Source: Siphonodentalium dalli
Lineage: Eukaryota; Mollusca; Scaphopoda; Gadilida; Siphonodentaliidae
Reading direction: 5' to 3'
Assembly: GCA_032622095.1 (NCBI GenBank)
Contig: CP136063.1
Coordinates: forward strand, 218,757,982-218,821,981
DNA length: 64,000 nt
This document shows positions 44,993 to 56,568 of this stretch, in pieces. Every line of letters starts with the position of its first letter. Positions within the stretch are counted from its first letter, which is position 1. The notes below the pieces were generated by a model, which ran no database searches, was not told where the DNA came from, and saw only the letters and a program-made list of their open reading frames with translations. A program made the position numbers and the translations under genes.

Positions 44993-45514
44993 TTAAGCAT
45001 CAGTTACTCTCGTAATGTGATGTCCTGGTAAAACGAAACGAGCATTTCCGGCTTTGTGTGATGACTTTTGGCATTCGTGTCGCCAAGATAATGTTGTTGT
45101 CTTTGGATATAATCATCCTGCAATTTCCATCAGCAGAGATTCTACTTCGTCCGTCCATTGGTGGGCATTCCATATTTCTCTGTCATCTCAGCAACGTGTC
45201 TCAGATTACTGAAAATGTGCTACAGCAAACTAATCTGTATCTACTTTTACATAACCAGATAGCATGTCGTCGACAAAACCTGGAGTTACAGTTATCACCA
45301 TAACAACCTGAAAGTAGACATGACAACATGAAAACCCAGAGAATAGCACTTGATAAACAAATAGTCACTATATTAAATGAGATTAATTTATATAAATGTT
45401 CGATTATACTTAAAGGGACATAAGGCACTCATATTGGGTAAATGTGAAAAGTAAATACTAAATAGAGGATCTAAACGAGTCCCCAGTTTATAGCGTAATT
45501 TACAAAACGAGTCC

Positions 45515-45565
45515 CGTAAATTAGGTCTGGATCGAGCCTTTGGCGAGTTCCAGACCTAATTTACT
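45515..45565. repeat. Hairpin
   Basis: gtaaattaggtctgga and ttccagacctaatttac pair around a loop of about 16 bases. No gene context; function unknown. Confidence 0.75.
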
Positions 45566-45928
45566 GAGCGAGTATATTATAGTTATCCAACACCTCGATA
45601 AAACATACTTAAATCAACAAATGGGACGTGAAACTAGCATCGGCTTCTGTAAGGCCATGCAGCGATGAAGTTTCACGTAAATATGCGTTCTTTGCCCACG
45701 TAAATAATAGTCCCAGATAAATAAGGACTGTGACGTATTTAATGGCGTATATTTAATTAAATGACTTTTGAAACTTGTCATTCATTAGAGTTTGTTGGAA
45801 AACTATTGAAAGCCACTTGATGTTGAGACGTAGCGTACGGAATGCAAACAGTCGACAAACCGGAAGTGAAACGTCACCTGGCACTATTTTCTGTTATGAA
45901 ACGAACGTTTCATATCACAATTCATAGA

Positions 45929-46010
45929 GTGGTTTATTGAATGGAATAAGGGTAGGATCATGTAATAAAGTGGTTTATTGAATGGAATAAGGGTAGGATC
46001 ATGTAATAAA
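45929..46010 (+). repeat. Perfect 41-bp tandem duplication
   Basis: gtggtttattgaatggaata through gatcatgtaataaa is present twice with no difference, at 45929 and 45970. Confidence 0.95.
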
Positions 46011-46419
46011 ATGTTATTTTGCTATCGTCAATAAGAGGAACACTGGGCATTTTGTCATTTTTTATCATTTTTTTCTTACATTTTATAACAATATTTATAA
46101 TTTTTTCCCATATGTATGTTCGGGGACCCCAAGATCACCATGGCGTCCTGGTCATTCGCTATCATTTGCACTGACTTTCCAAAAATATAAGTTCATTGTT
46201 CAAATACACCCACCCCCCCCCCCCCATGAGGTGCGAACAGATGAGAGTTGATGACGAAGTTGAGACTTGTCCTTGCACAAATTTAACTAGCTGTAAGCAT
46301 GCAGCTATATAATTATAAGCTGACCAAACCGTAGGTTAAATTTATCCTTTTTTTCTCTTACATTCTTTATCAATTTGTTCTTACATTATTTAACAATTAT
46401 ACAAAATAATAAAAAATTG

Positions 46420-46500
46420 TTTAGGCCAATGCATTCTCTTATATATGCGAGGCGACCTATGATCGACTCGCATATATAAGAGAATTCATTGGCACATGGT
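46420..46500. mobile_element. Single hairpin module
   Basis: ggccaatgcattctcttata to gaattcattggcacatgg with only a few changes. Upstream aattgtttaggcc matches the spacer side of twin-hairpin elements; no terminal repeats are visible. Confidence 0.7.
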
Positions 46501-46710
46501 TTTCGCAAAAAATCAGGAAGCTCCAGTCATTCTTATTTTGATTAATGATAACTCTTAAATGACAGGACATCACACGTTGAAACCTTTGTTATGTAAACAC
46601 TACTTTTACAATACTAGCCATATTATTGACAAACAGATGATCAAATTGTGATCACATCATGAATGTCTACATTACAAAAAGTAAGAATAATGCAAAAACT
46701 TACAAAACAT

Positions 46711-46716
46711 TTTATT
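46711..46716 (-). promoter_or_regulatory. Polyadenylation signal AATAAA
   Basis: On the - strand AATAAA lies eight bases past the terminal stop of the Cys-rich repeat gene, in the order expected for a 3' end with a very short UTR. Confidence 0.55.
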
Positions 46717-46723
46717 TGCAACC

Positions 46724-47111
46724 TCATTTGGTGTAACTTCTCCCACACGACGTCGATGTATCTACACACGAGCTAGCTGCTCCTCTTGCAATGTTCTCTT
46801 CTCTGGTTGTTGTCGTTAGTGCTGTTGTTGGTGTCGTCGTGATTGTTGGTCGTGGTGGTTGTGTTGGTGTTGTTGTTTTTGTTGGTGGTGGTGTAGTTGT
46901 TGGTGGTGTCGTTGTTGTTGATGTTGGTGGTGGTTGTGTTCGTGTTGGTGTTGTCGTTCTCCTTGGCGTTGTTGTTGTTGTTGGCGTCGCCGTTGTTGTT
47001 GTTGTTGGTGGTTGTGGTGGTTGTGTTGGTGTTATCGTTCTCCTTGGCGTTGTTGTTGTTGGCGTTGTTGTTGTTGTTGTTGGTGGTGGTTGTGTTGGTG
47101 TTGGTGTTGGT

Positions 47112-47144
<33 letters not shown>

Positions 47145-47313
47145 CTCCTTGGCGTTGTCTGTGTTGTTGTTGATTGTCAATTCGGGTTACACGCCGCACA
47201 ACATCGTTTTCGGTAGAAACGTAGCCGACACTTTGTCGTACTCCGTCCTACCTCCTCGCATGTCGGTCCGTTACTGAACAATATACCGACCTGGTCACCA
47301 TACGGGCAGCTCT
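46724..47313 (-). CDS. Terminal PLAC-like exon with expanded Thr-rich tail and an in-frame TGA
   Basis: Acceptor cttattttcag. The six-cysteine module is intact to RFYRKRCCAACNPN, then codon 45 is TGA (47177-47179), where paralogues have AGA (Arg). Beyond it the same frame stays open for about 150 codons: a long Thr/Pro tract with four PRRT motifs, then CVDTSTSCGRSYTK and a stop at 46724-46726. A polyadenylation signal AATAAA (46711-46716) follows eight bases later. It lacks the LPGQ...CTEAMGV segment and the donor found in cassettes 2-4, so it is the 3' end of the gene. Either the protein now stops at the TGA, or this is a recent nonsense allele or pseudogene. Confidence 0.72.
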
Positions 47314-48316
47314 CTGAAAATAAGATGGAACCATTATTAAACATTTATAACAATCGGATGAGATCCTAGCATAAAACATATCGAGTGTATTATAACATTC
47401 CTGATGCTATATCTATCCATTCGTGATCGTAATACATATATTTCCATGCCCGCCTCCGGTTCTCATGTCTTACATCAAATGCAGTAAAATAAACTGCTAC
47501 AAGTAAATTTTAGTTTGATATTTGTGAGCATGTAACGGTATATCTACTCAAGTCTGGATATAGTGTGTCTGACAATAGCAGAATGAGGTCCCCATATGGT
47601 GAATTTAGTGACGCTATCCCACACAGCAGGCCAACATCACCGACTGATCGTCTGGGAAGTATATATAGTCTCAAATTAACATTGCATATCCCCTAATTTG
47701 CAGAAGATAAAATGAATAATCGAGGTGACTAATGTGTGAACATCACCAACATCAACTGCATGGGGAACTTCAATTTGATCCTAGGTATCCCATAACAGTT
47801 GAGGCCTAAACAGAATGTGTTTCACAGAGGGTGAATGTGGTGACGTTGGCCCGCTAACGAACCTGCGTTGTTGTAATACGGCAGTTATATTCCCGAGCAG
47901 ATGATTCGGTTTTCCAAAATGATGATTCAATGAAAGTCGTTGATATAATAAGTAAATAAGCATTATGATGTCCAACTATAAATTGTAGTGAATTATAAAA
48001 GGGCCCAGTTAAACTCCATTTGAAAGTTAGTGAAGTGTTTCGGTTTCTAACCCTTATCTTAATAAATAATCTCTGACTAGTATTTCCCTTATGGAATGTT
48101 CAGATAAAAAATAGGCCATTTGTTGAATTTATCATCTGAACATTTCCCACCAATGAATGTGAATCATTGAGCACTTCCATTCTCTATTTGTCTACATGTC
48201 GTTTGCTTGTGTTTCCTGGACACACCTCCACGTGAATACTGCAAAATATCAATGTATATATTTAAAGTAATGGGATAAACAATTTAGTAAAGAAATTATC
48301 CAAATTAACCACTTAC

Positions 48317-48368
48317 CGTCAAGTTGCGGTGCTTGGGGATCATACACACAGCTTCCTTCAATACACCA
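48317..48368 (-). CDS. Cassette 1, 52-bp exon
   Basis: Acceptor gtcattacag, donor gacg|gtaagt. Encodes WCIEGSCVYDPQAPQLD, phase 0 to 1, joining by a Glu codon to the terminal exon. A degenerate copy lies at 48557-48630. Confidence 0.84.
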
Positions 48369-48556
48369 CTGTAATGACAAAATAATATTAAATTGTTTAT
48401 ATAGTAGAGTTATCTAGAATAATGTGTGAACGAACTATTGTGTCACCGAAAATTCCCCCCCCCCCCCAATTAGATTGCTGGCAAAAATCTCATACGTCAA
48501 GAGTATAAAAATCATAACATTTTAACAAGATTCGAAAAGGCACCATGAGAGGCCTA

Positions 48557-48630
48557 CCTATTCCATGTGGGATCGGACACACAGATGATTCAATACGACA
48601 CACGTATATTAATATGTTTACATATATAGT
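48557..48630 (-). pseudogene. Degenerate copy of the 52-bp exon, cassette 1
   Basis: ccatgtgggatcggacacac followed by attcaatacgacac and a tatattaatatgtttacata link parallels the real exon and its upstream intron. Equivalent copies lie at 52489-52565, 56835-56930 and 63100-63190. All have lost the acceptor, so the duplication predates the block amplification. Confidence 0.7.
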
Positions 48631-49218
48631 CGAGTTTTATAGAATACTGTATCGCTGAGAAAATGGTTCTCCCCCCTATCAGGTTATTGACCAAAATCGC
48701 ATAATAGCTCCGGTGATGTTAGCTCTGCAGAAAGTATATCTTCTTTTAATAGGGTTTGTTAATGCACAAGTTAGAGGGTTATCTCCATATAATGCATGCA
48801 TCAGTCACTCCCTAGTATACAATCTTGCTTCCTTTTGTTTGTTCTCAAGTAGAAGTAAAATTTGCACATATTAATACATTCGATTATATCTTTTTTTCAA
48901 AATGTCGTTGAGTATTGTTTTGTTCGCTACGACTTTGCATATATATATATATGGCTGCCACAGAAAGATTTGTTAAAGTCATAGAATTTAAAAACGTCAG
49001 GTGAAAAATTTACTTCAGCGTTTGTTTCGTGTTAGTCTAGTCCTACCATGGTCAATTTAAAGAGCTTGAGTCTCACTTATGTGCGAACAATTGCTGAGAC
49101 ATTCCTGCATGCGAGAAAACTTTTGTCAACTTTTTGTTACAGTGTGTGAAGGCATTATATATGTATCTCGTGTATTTATATATATATACCATACCCCAGA
49201 TTATTACCCCTGCTACCA

Positions 49219-50106
49219 AATTATATAGGCATAATAATGGGTAGGCTCAAATTATATAGACATCATAATGCGTAGGCTCAAATTATATAGGCATCATAAT
49301 GCGTAGGCTCAAATTATATAGGCATAATAATGTGTAGGCTCGAATTATATAGGCTTAATAATGCGTAGGCTCAAATTATATAGGCATAATAATGCGTAGG
49401 CTCAAATTATATAGGCATAATAATGTGTAGGCTCAAATTATATAGGAATAATGTGTAGGCTCAAATTATATAGGCATAATAATGCGTAGGCTCAACTTAT
49501 ATAGGCATAATAATGCGTAGGCTCAAATGAAACTGATCGTTATTCATCGACATAATAATGCGTAGGCCTAAATTATATAGACATAATAATGCGTAGGCTC
49601 AAATTATACAGGCATAATAATGCGTAGACTCAAATTATATAGGCATAATAATGCGTAAGCTCAAATTATATAGACACAATAATGCGTAGGCTCAAATTAT
49701 ATAGGCATAATAATGTGCATGCTCAAATTATATAGGCATAATAATGCGTAGGCGCAAATTATATAGGCATAATAATATGTAGGCTCAAATTATATAGCCA
49801 TAATAATGTGTAGGCACAACTTATACAGGCATAATAATGCGTAGGCTCAACTTATAGACATAACAATGCATAGGCTCAAATGATATAGGCATAATAATGC
49901 GTAGGCTCAAATTATATAGGCATAATAATGCGTAGTCTCATATTATATAGGCATAATAATGTGTAGGCTCAAATTATAAAGGCATAATAATGCGTAGACT
50001 CAAATTATATAGGATTAATAATGCGTAGGCTCAAATTATATAGACATAATAATGCGTAGTCTCAAATTATATTGACATAATAATGCGTAGGCTCAAATGA
50101 AACTGA
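49219..50106. repeat. 31-bp minisatellite, array 1
   Basis: The unit is approximately aggctcaaattatataggca followed by taataatgcgt, about 28 copies with variants. It begins about 100 bases downstream of the 111-bp exon's donor (- strand), inside the intron. Two copies are interrupted by aaatgaaactgatcgttatt. Confidence 0.95.
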
Positions 50107-50210
50107 TCGTTATTCATCGATATAATTTATACCTTATCCCTACTCCCAAATAAGGTTGACATAATAATGTGGAGGATCAAATGAGATTGATCGTTGAATT
50201 TAACACTAAC

Positions 50211-50321
50211 CTTGTTGTTTCCACACGACGTCCCTCTCGCTGCTTTTACTCCACGACACCGACCGGAGTGTCCTAGGCTGCAATACATTTGCCGACAGAG
50301 TGCACCGCCTGTTCCAACACC
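50211..50321 (-). CDS. 111-bp exon between PLAC-like exons 2 and 1
   Basis: Acceptor ataatttacag, donor aag|gttagt; 37 codons, phase 0 to 0. Encodes GVGTGGALCRQMYCSLGHSG and RCRGVKAARGTSCGNNK. It forms the core of the last ADAM-Cys-rich module. Five decoy copies of its acceptor lie to the right (50322-50612). Confidence 0.87.
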
Positions 50322-50612
50322 CTGTAAATTATATTAAAATGAGACAAAATAAAGACATCGCCTGTTCCAAAATCCTGTAAATTATATTAAAGTGAGACAA
50401 ATAAAGATATCGACTGTTCCAAAATCCTGTAAATTATATTAAAGTGAGACAAATAAAGATATCGACTGTTCCAAAATCCTGTAAATTATATTAAAGTGAG
50501 ACAAATAAAGACATCGCCTGTTCCAAAACACTGTAAATTATATTAAAGTGAGACAAATAAAGACATCGCCTTTTCCAAAACCCTGTAAATATATTAAAGT
50601 GAGACATGTCTG
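50322..50612 (-). repeat. Decoy-acceptor array before the 111-bp exon, five copies
   Basis: On the - strand the unit is cactttaatataatttacag then gatttt/gg-ttggaacaggcgatg and tctttatttgtct, 51-53 bases. It holds the acceptor and the first roughly 19 bases of the exon. In exon phase each decoy reads GFGTGD then a few residues and TAA. Confidence 0.93.
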
Positions 50613-50930
50613 ACCGCACTAAATATTAATTGGAAAATCAAACAGTGGGAAATATTTCTACCTACTTTTTATGGTCAGTAATTTCCATTAGTTGAAATCT
50701 TGTCCTAAGTAGTTTACCACCCACCACCCATTTACTTCATTGGTTAATTACTCGTAGTTCCATTATTATTATAATAAAATTATGAATACTTCTTAACTTC
50801 TATTCGCTTTGAGTCTCTCTGTCGGCAACTTTTATTACCTGACGATGCCACCAGATGATTGACAGATTATATACTTGTACAATAGAATGTGAGAATCCAT
50901 TTAATATAGAAATTGTTAAACAGCACTCAC

Positions 50931-51256
50931 CGTGCAAACAGATGAAGCCACGCCCATGGCTTCAGTACACTGTGCCCTAGCATCATTAAGCTGACCCGGA
51001 AGGGGGGTGGTTGTTGTTGCTGTTGTTGTTGTTGGCGTCGCCGTTGTTGTTGGTGGTTGTGTTGGTGTTTGTGTTTGTGTTGTCGTTCTCCTTGGCGTTG
51101 TCTGTGTTGTTGTTGATGGTCTATTCGGGTCACACGCCGCACAACATCGTTTTCGGTAGAAACGTAGCCGACACTGTGTCGTACTCCGTCCTACCTCCTC
51201 GCATGTCGGTCCGTTACTGAACAATATACCGACCTGGTCACCATACGGGCAGCTCT
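50931..51256 (-). CDS. Cassette 2 PLAC-like exon with PRRT linker
   Basis: Acceptor cttattttcag, donor acg|gtgagt; 326 bases, phase 1 to 0, 108 codons. Contains SCPYGDQVGILFSNGPTC, RFYRKRCCAACDPNRPS and a Thr/Gln/Pro linker with one TPRRTTT motif, then PLPGQLNDARAQCTEAMGV. The frame is open. No decoy array is present here, unlike cassettes 3 and 4. Confidence 0.87.
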
Positions 51257-52255
51257 CTGAAAATAAGATGGACCCATTATTAAACATTTATAACAATCGG
51301 ATGAGATCCTAGCATAAAACATATCGAGTGTATTATAACATTCCTGATGCTATATCTATCCATTCGTGATCGTAATACATATATATCCATGCCCGCCTCC
51401 GGTTCTCATGTCTTACATCAAATGCAGTAAAATAAACTGCTACAAATAAATTTTAGTTTGATATTTGTGAGCATTTAACGGTATATCTACTCAAGTCTGG
51501 ATATAGTGTGTCTGACAATAGCAGAATGAGGTCCCCATATGGTGAATTTAGTGACGCTTTACCACACAGCAGGCCAGCATCACCGACTGATCTTCTGGGA
51601 AGTATACATAGTCTCAAATTAACATTGCATATCCCCCAATTTGCAGAAGATAAAATGAATAATCGAGGTGACTAATGGGTGAACATCACCAACTTCAACT
51701 GGGGAACTTCAATTTGATCCTAGGTATCCCATAACAGTTGAGGCCTAAACAGAATGTGTTTCACAGAGGGTGAATATGGTGACGTTGGCCCGCTAACGAA
51801 CCTGCGTTGTTGTAAAACGGTAGTTTTATTCCCGAGCAGATGACTCGGTTTTCAAAAATGACGATTCAATGAAAGTCGTTGATATAATAAGTAAATAAGT
51901 ATTATGATGTCCAACTATAAATTGTAGTGAATTATAAAAGGGCCCAGTTAAACTCCATTTGAACATTAGTGATGTGTTTCGGTTTCTAACCCTTATCTTA
52001 ATAAATAATCTCTGACTAGTATTTCCCTTATGGAATGTTCAGATAAAAAATAGGCCATTTGTTGAATTTATCATCTGAACATTTCCCACTAATGAATGTG
52101 AATCATTGAGCACTTCTATTCTCTATTTGTCTACATGTCGTTTCCTTGTGTTTCCTGGACACACCTCCACATGAATACTGCAAAATATCAATGTATATAT
52201 TTAAAGTAATGGGATAAACAATTTAGTAAAGCAATTATCCAAAGTAACCACTTAC

Positions 52256-52307
52256 CGTCAAGTTGCGGTGCATGGGGATCATACACACAGCTTCCTTCAA
52301 TACACCA
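52256..52307 (-). CDS. Cassette 2, 52-bp exon
   Basis: Acceptor gtcattacag, donor gacg|gtaagt. Encodes WCIEGSCVYDPHAPQLD, phase 0 to 1. A degenerate copy of this exon lies at 52489-52565; it keeps a donor-like gtaagc but has lost the acceptor. Confidence 0.85.
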
Positions 52308-52681
52308 CTGTAATGACAAAATAATATTAAATTGTTTATATAGTAGAGTTATCTAGAATAATGTGTGAACGAACTATTGTGTCACCGAAAATTCCCCCCC
52401 CCAATTAGATTGCTGGCAAAAATCTCATACGTCAAGAGTATAAAAATCATAACATTTTAACAAGATTCGAAAAGGCACCATGAGAGGCTTACCTATTCCA
52501 TGTGGGATCGAACACACAGCTGATTCAATACGACACAAGTATATTAATATGTTTACATATATAGTAGAGTTTTATAGAATACTGTGTCGCTGTGAAAATG
52601 GTTCTCCCCTATCAGGTTATTAACCATATCGCATAATAGCTCCGGTAATGTTAGCTCTGCAGAAATTATATCTTCTTTTAA

Positions 52682-53065
52682 CCCTTTACCCAACAGAATG
52701 GCCCTGTGCCAGTGCATTCTCTTATATATGCGAGTCGACCATAGGTCGCCTCGCATATATAAGAGAATGCATTGGCTTAAAACATTAAAAATTATAAAAT
52801 TGTTAAAGAATGTAAGAACAAATGGTAAAAAGTGTTAAAAAAAAGATTTTTTTTAGGCCAATGCATTCTCTTATATATGTGAGGCGACCTATGGTCGACT
52901 CGCATACATAAGAGAATGCATTGGCACAGGGCTTAACTGTAACTATCACAATGTGGTCAAGGAGCCGGTTCCAATGATATCCATATGTGTATGGTTCTAT
53001 TGAGACAGACCGAAGATATTTTAGGCTGTTGAATCTTTATTTGGCCGTTTTGTTGGGCAAAGGGG
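52682..53065 (+). mobile_element. Complete twin-hairpin TTAA MITE with empty paralogous sites
   Basis: TTAA at 52678-52681 and 53066-53069. Ends are ccctttacccaacagaatgg and, complemented, cccctttgcccaacaaaacg. Hairpins at 52704-52776 and 52857-52930 flank an AT-rich spacer. The same place in the paralogous blocks reads cttcttttaatagggtttg without an insertion (about 48740 and 57040), so the element landed in block 2 after the block duplication. Confidence 0.95.
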
Positions 53066-53499
53066 TTAATAGGGTTTGTTAATGCACAAGTTAGAGGGTT
53101 ATCTCCATATAATGCATGCATCGGTCACTCCCTAGTATACAATTTTGGTTGCTTTTGTTTGTTCTCAAGTAGAAGTAAAATTTGCAAATATTAATAATTC
53201 GCTACGACTTTGCATATATATATATATGGCTGCCGCAGAAAGATTTGTTCAAGTCATAGAATTTAAAAACGTCAGGTGAAAATTTTACTTCAGCGTTTGT
53301 TTCGTATTAGTCTAGTCCTAACATGGTAAATTTAAAGAGCTTGAGTCTCACTTATGTGCGAACAATTGCTGAGACATTCATGCATGCGAGAAAACTTTTG
53401 TCAACTTTTTGTTACAGTGTGTGAGGACATTAGATATGTATCTCGTGTATTTATCGATATATACCATACCCCAGGTTATTATCCCTGCTACCAAATTAT

Positions 53500-54135
53500 A
53501 TATCCATAACAAAGCGTAGGCTGAAATTATATAGACATCATAATGCGTAGGCTCAAATTATATAGACATAATAATGCATAGGCTCAAATTATATAGGCAT
53601 AATACTGTGTAGGCTCAAATTATATAGGCATAATAATGCGTAGGCTCAAATTATATAGGCATATTAATGTGTAGGCTCAATTAATATAGTCATAATGCGT
53701 AGGCTCAAATTATATAGGCATAATAATGTGTAGGCTCAAATTATATAGGCATGATGTGTAGGCTCAAATTATATAGGCATGATGTGTAGGCTCAAATTAT
53801 ATAGGCATAATAATGCGTAGGCTCAAATTATATAGACATAATAACGAATAGGCTCAAATTATATAGGCATAATAATGCGTAGGCTCAAATTATATAGGCA
53901 TAATAATGCGTAGGCTCATAGTATATAGGCATTATAATGCGTAGGGTCAAATTATAAAGGCATAATAGTGCGTTGGCTCAAATTATATAGGATTAATAAT
54001 GCGTAGGCTCAAATTATATAGACATAATAATGCGTAGGCTCAAATTATATGGACATAATAATGCGTAGGCTCAAATGAAACTGATCGTTATTCATCGACA
54101 TAATAATGCGTATGCTCGAATGAAACTGATCGTTA
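53500..54135. repeat. 31-bp minisatellite, array 2
   Basis: Same unit as array 1, about 20 copies, at the equivalent place in the next block. Confidence 0.95.
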
Positions 54136-54233
54136 TTCATCGATATAATTTATACCTTATCCCTACTCCCAAATAAGGTAGACATAATAATGTGGAGGAT
54201 CAAATGAGATTGATTGTTGAATTTAACACTAAC

Positions 54234-54344
54234 CTTGTTGTTTCCACACGACGTCCCTCTCGCTGCTTTTACTCCACGACACCGACCGGAGTGTCCTAGG
54301 CTGCAATACATTTGCCGACAGAGTGCACCGCCTGTTCCAAGACC
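54234..54344 (-). CDS. 111-bp exon between PLAC-like exons 3 and 2
   Basis: Acceptor ataatttacag, donor aag|gttagt; 37 codons, phase 0 to 0. Encodes GLGTGGALCRQMYCSLGHSG and RCRGVKAARGTSCGNNK. It differs from the copy at 50211-50321 by a single visible residue (L for V at position 2), which shows recent duplication of this block. Five decoy acceptors lie to the right. Confidence 0.87.
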
Positions 54345-54625
54345 CTGTAAATTATATTAAAATGAGACAAAATAAAGACATCGCCTGTTCCAAAACCCTG
54401 TAAATTATATTAAAATGAGACAAAATAAAGACATCGCCTGTTCCATAACCCTGTAAATTATATTAAAATGAGACAAAATAAAGACATCGCCTGTTCCAAA
54501 ATCCTGTAAATTATATTAAAGTGAGACAAATAAAGATATCGCCTGTTCCAAAACCCTGTAAATTATATTAAAGTGAGACAAATAAAGACATCGCCTTTTC
54601 CAAAACCCTGTAAATATATTAAAGT
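54345..54625 (-). repeat. Decoy-acceptor array before the 111-bp exon at 54234, five copies
   Basis: Same 51-54 bp unit as at 50322-50612; the first three decoys carry aatgagacaaaataaag, the rest agtgagacaaataaag. Confidence 0.93.
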
Positions 54626-54963
54626 GAGACATGTCTGACCGCACTAAATATTAATTGGAAAATCAAACAGTGGGAAATATTTCTACCTACTTTTTATGGT
54701 CAGTAATTTCAATTAGTTGAAATCTTGTCCTAAGTAGTTTACCACCCACCACCCATTTACTTGATTTCTTAATTACTCGTTGACGAGTAGTTCCATTATT
54801 ATTATAATAAAAGTATGAATACTTCTTAACTTCTATTCGCGTTGAGTCGCTCTGTCGGAAACTTGTATTACCTGACGATGCCACCAGATGATTGACAGAT
54901 TATATACTTGTACAATAGGATGTGAGAATCCATTTAATATATAAATTGTTAAACAGCACTCAC

Positions 54964-55253
54964 CGTGCAAACAGATGAAGCCACGCCCATGGCTTCAGTA
55001 CACTGTTCTCTAGCATCATAAAGCTGACCCGGAAGGGGGGTTGTTGTTGTTGTTGATGATGCTGTTCTTGTTGTTGGTGTCGTCGTTGTTGTTGGTGGTG
55101 GTGGTTGTTGTGTTGGTCTATTCGGGTTACACGCCGCACAACATCGTTTTCGGTAATAACTTTTAAGACACTGTATCGTACTCCGACCTACCTCCTCGCA
55201 TGTCGGTCCGTTACTGAACAATATACCGACCTGGTCACCATACGGGCAGCTCT
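54964..55253 (-). CDS. Cassette 3 PLAC-like exon, short linker
   Basis: Acceptor cttattttcag, donor acg|gtgagt; 290 bases, phase 1 to 0, 96 codons. The six-cysteine module is intact (CEEVGRSTIQC, YYRKRCCAACNPNRP). The Thr/Pro linker is the shortest of the set and lacks the PRRTT motif. It ends LPGQLYDAREQCTEAMGV. Decoy acceptors occur to the right (55262-55615). Confidence 0.86.
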
Positions 55254-55261
55254 CTGAAAAT

Positions 55262-55615
55262 AAGATGGATCCTTTATTAAACATTTATAACAATATACCG
55301 ACCTGGTCACCATACGGGCAGCTCTCTGAAAATAAGATGGACCCATTATAATTACATGTATAACAATTTACCGAGCTGGTCACCGAATGGGCAGCTTTCT
55401 GAAAATAAGCTGGACCCATTATACATAAATGTATAACAATATACCGACCTGGTCAACGTTCGGGCAGCTCTCTGAAAATAAGATGGACCCTTTATAAATA
55501 CATGTATAACAATTTACCGAGCTGGTCACCGAATGGGCAGCTTTCTGAAAATAAGCTGGACCCATTATAAATAAATGTATAACAATATACCGACCTGGTC
55601 AACATATCGGCAGCT
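55262..55615 (-). repeat. Decoy-acceptor array before the PLAC-like exon at 54964
   Basis: Units of about 72 bases carry (- strand) atcttattttcag then agagctgcccg...gaccaggtcgg and a tatattgttatacatg link. Four decoys keep the AG and a fifth is truncated. Two variants (aagctgg and aagatgg types) alternate, a higher-order repeat. Confidence 0.93.
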
Positions 55616-56009
55616 AAGGTCCAAGCATACAATATATTGTGTGTATTATAACATTCATGATGCTAATAAATATCTACCCATGTCCGCCTCCGGTTCTCAT
55701 GGTTTTACATCAAATGCAGTAATGGGCAAATTAATTTTAGTTTGATATTGTATATATGATTATCCACTCAAGCCTGGTTATAGTGTGTCTGACATTTGCA
55801 GAATAAGGTCCACAGAGGGTGAATTTAGTGACGCTATCCCACATAGCGGACCAGAATCACCGAATCATCTTCTGGGAAGTATCTATAGTCTCAAATTAAC
55901 ATTGTGTTTAGTTACTCTTTCCCTTCTGTTCAGTTTCTATATGCCCCTAATTTGCAGAAGATAAAATGAATAATCGAGAACACTAATGTGTGACCATCAC
56001 CAAATTCAA

Positions 56010-56545
56010 TCGCATTCAAATTCGCACTATGTATTTTCATATAACTCATCCACAAAAATACGGGATTTGCAATCGTACCACCAAAGCTCAAGCTGTCATC
56101 TGGAAACCCAAAAAACAAGAGAAAAATTGAATTTTCTAAGTAAAAAACGGGCCATAACTCTGGTGAAAATGGGTGGACGAAACCCGCGCTGTGCATGTAG
56201 CTGTTCCTCCCATGCTTCACTATCAGCATACCAAATATCAGCTAAATCTGCCCAGCGGTTGCTGAACAATAATACAAAATGTTTGTACGGACGGACAAAT
56301 TTGAATTTTCTAAGTCAAAAAAGGGCCATAACTCTGGTAAAAAATGGGTTGACGAAACTCGCGCTTTTCATGTAGCTGTTCCCACATGCTGCTCTATCAC
56401 CATACCAAATATCAGCTAAATCTGCCCAGCGGTTGCTGAACAATAATGCAAAATGTTTGTACGGACGGATTGACGTACGTGCGTCCGGACGGACGGACGG
56501 AGACGTCGACTATATACCCGCCGACTTCAAGTCGGGGGCACAATA
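56010..56545. repeat. Dispersed repeat insertion specific to block 3
   Basis: Two tandem part-copies contain gggccataactctggt, accaaatatcagctaaatct and gcccagcggttgctgaacaa, ending in a gacggacggacgg run and gacttcaagtcgggggcac. Blocks 1, 2 and 4 lack it at the equivalent place. Phrases like this are familiar to me from bivalve repeats, but I could not check. Confidence 0.6.
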
Positions 56546-56568
56546 AAGAGTCCAAATTAATCACTTAC

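Noticed and set aside
46791-47277. Long Val/Leu-rich open frames on the + strand
   Set aside because: They are the complement of the Thr-rich linker of the - strand Cys-rich exon; GTT-type repeats are open in several frames by composition.
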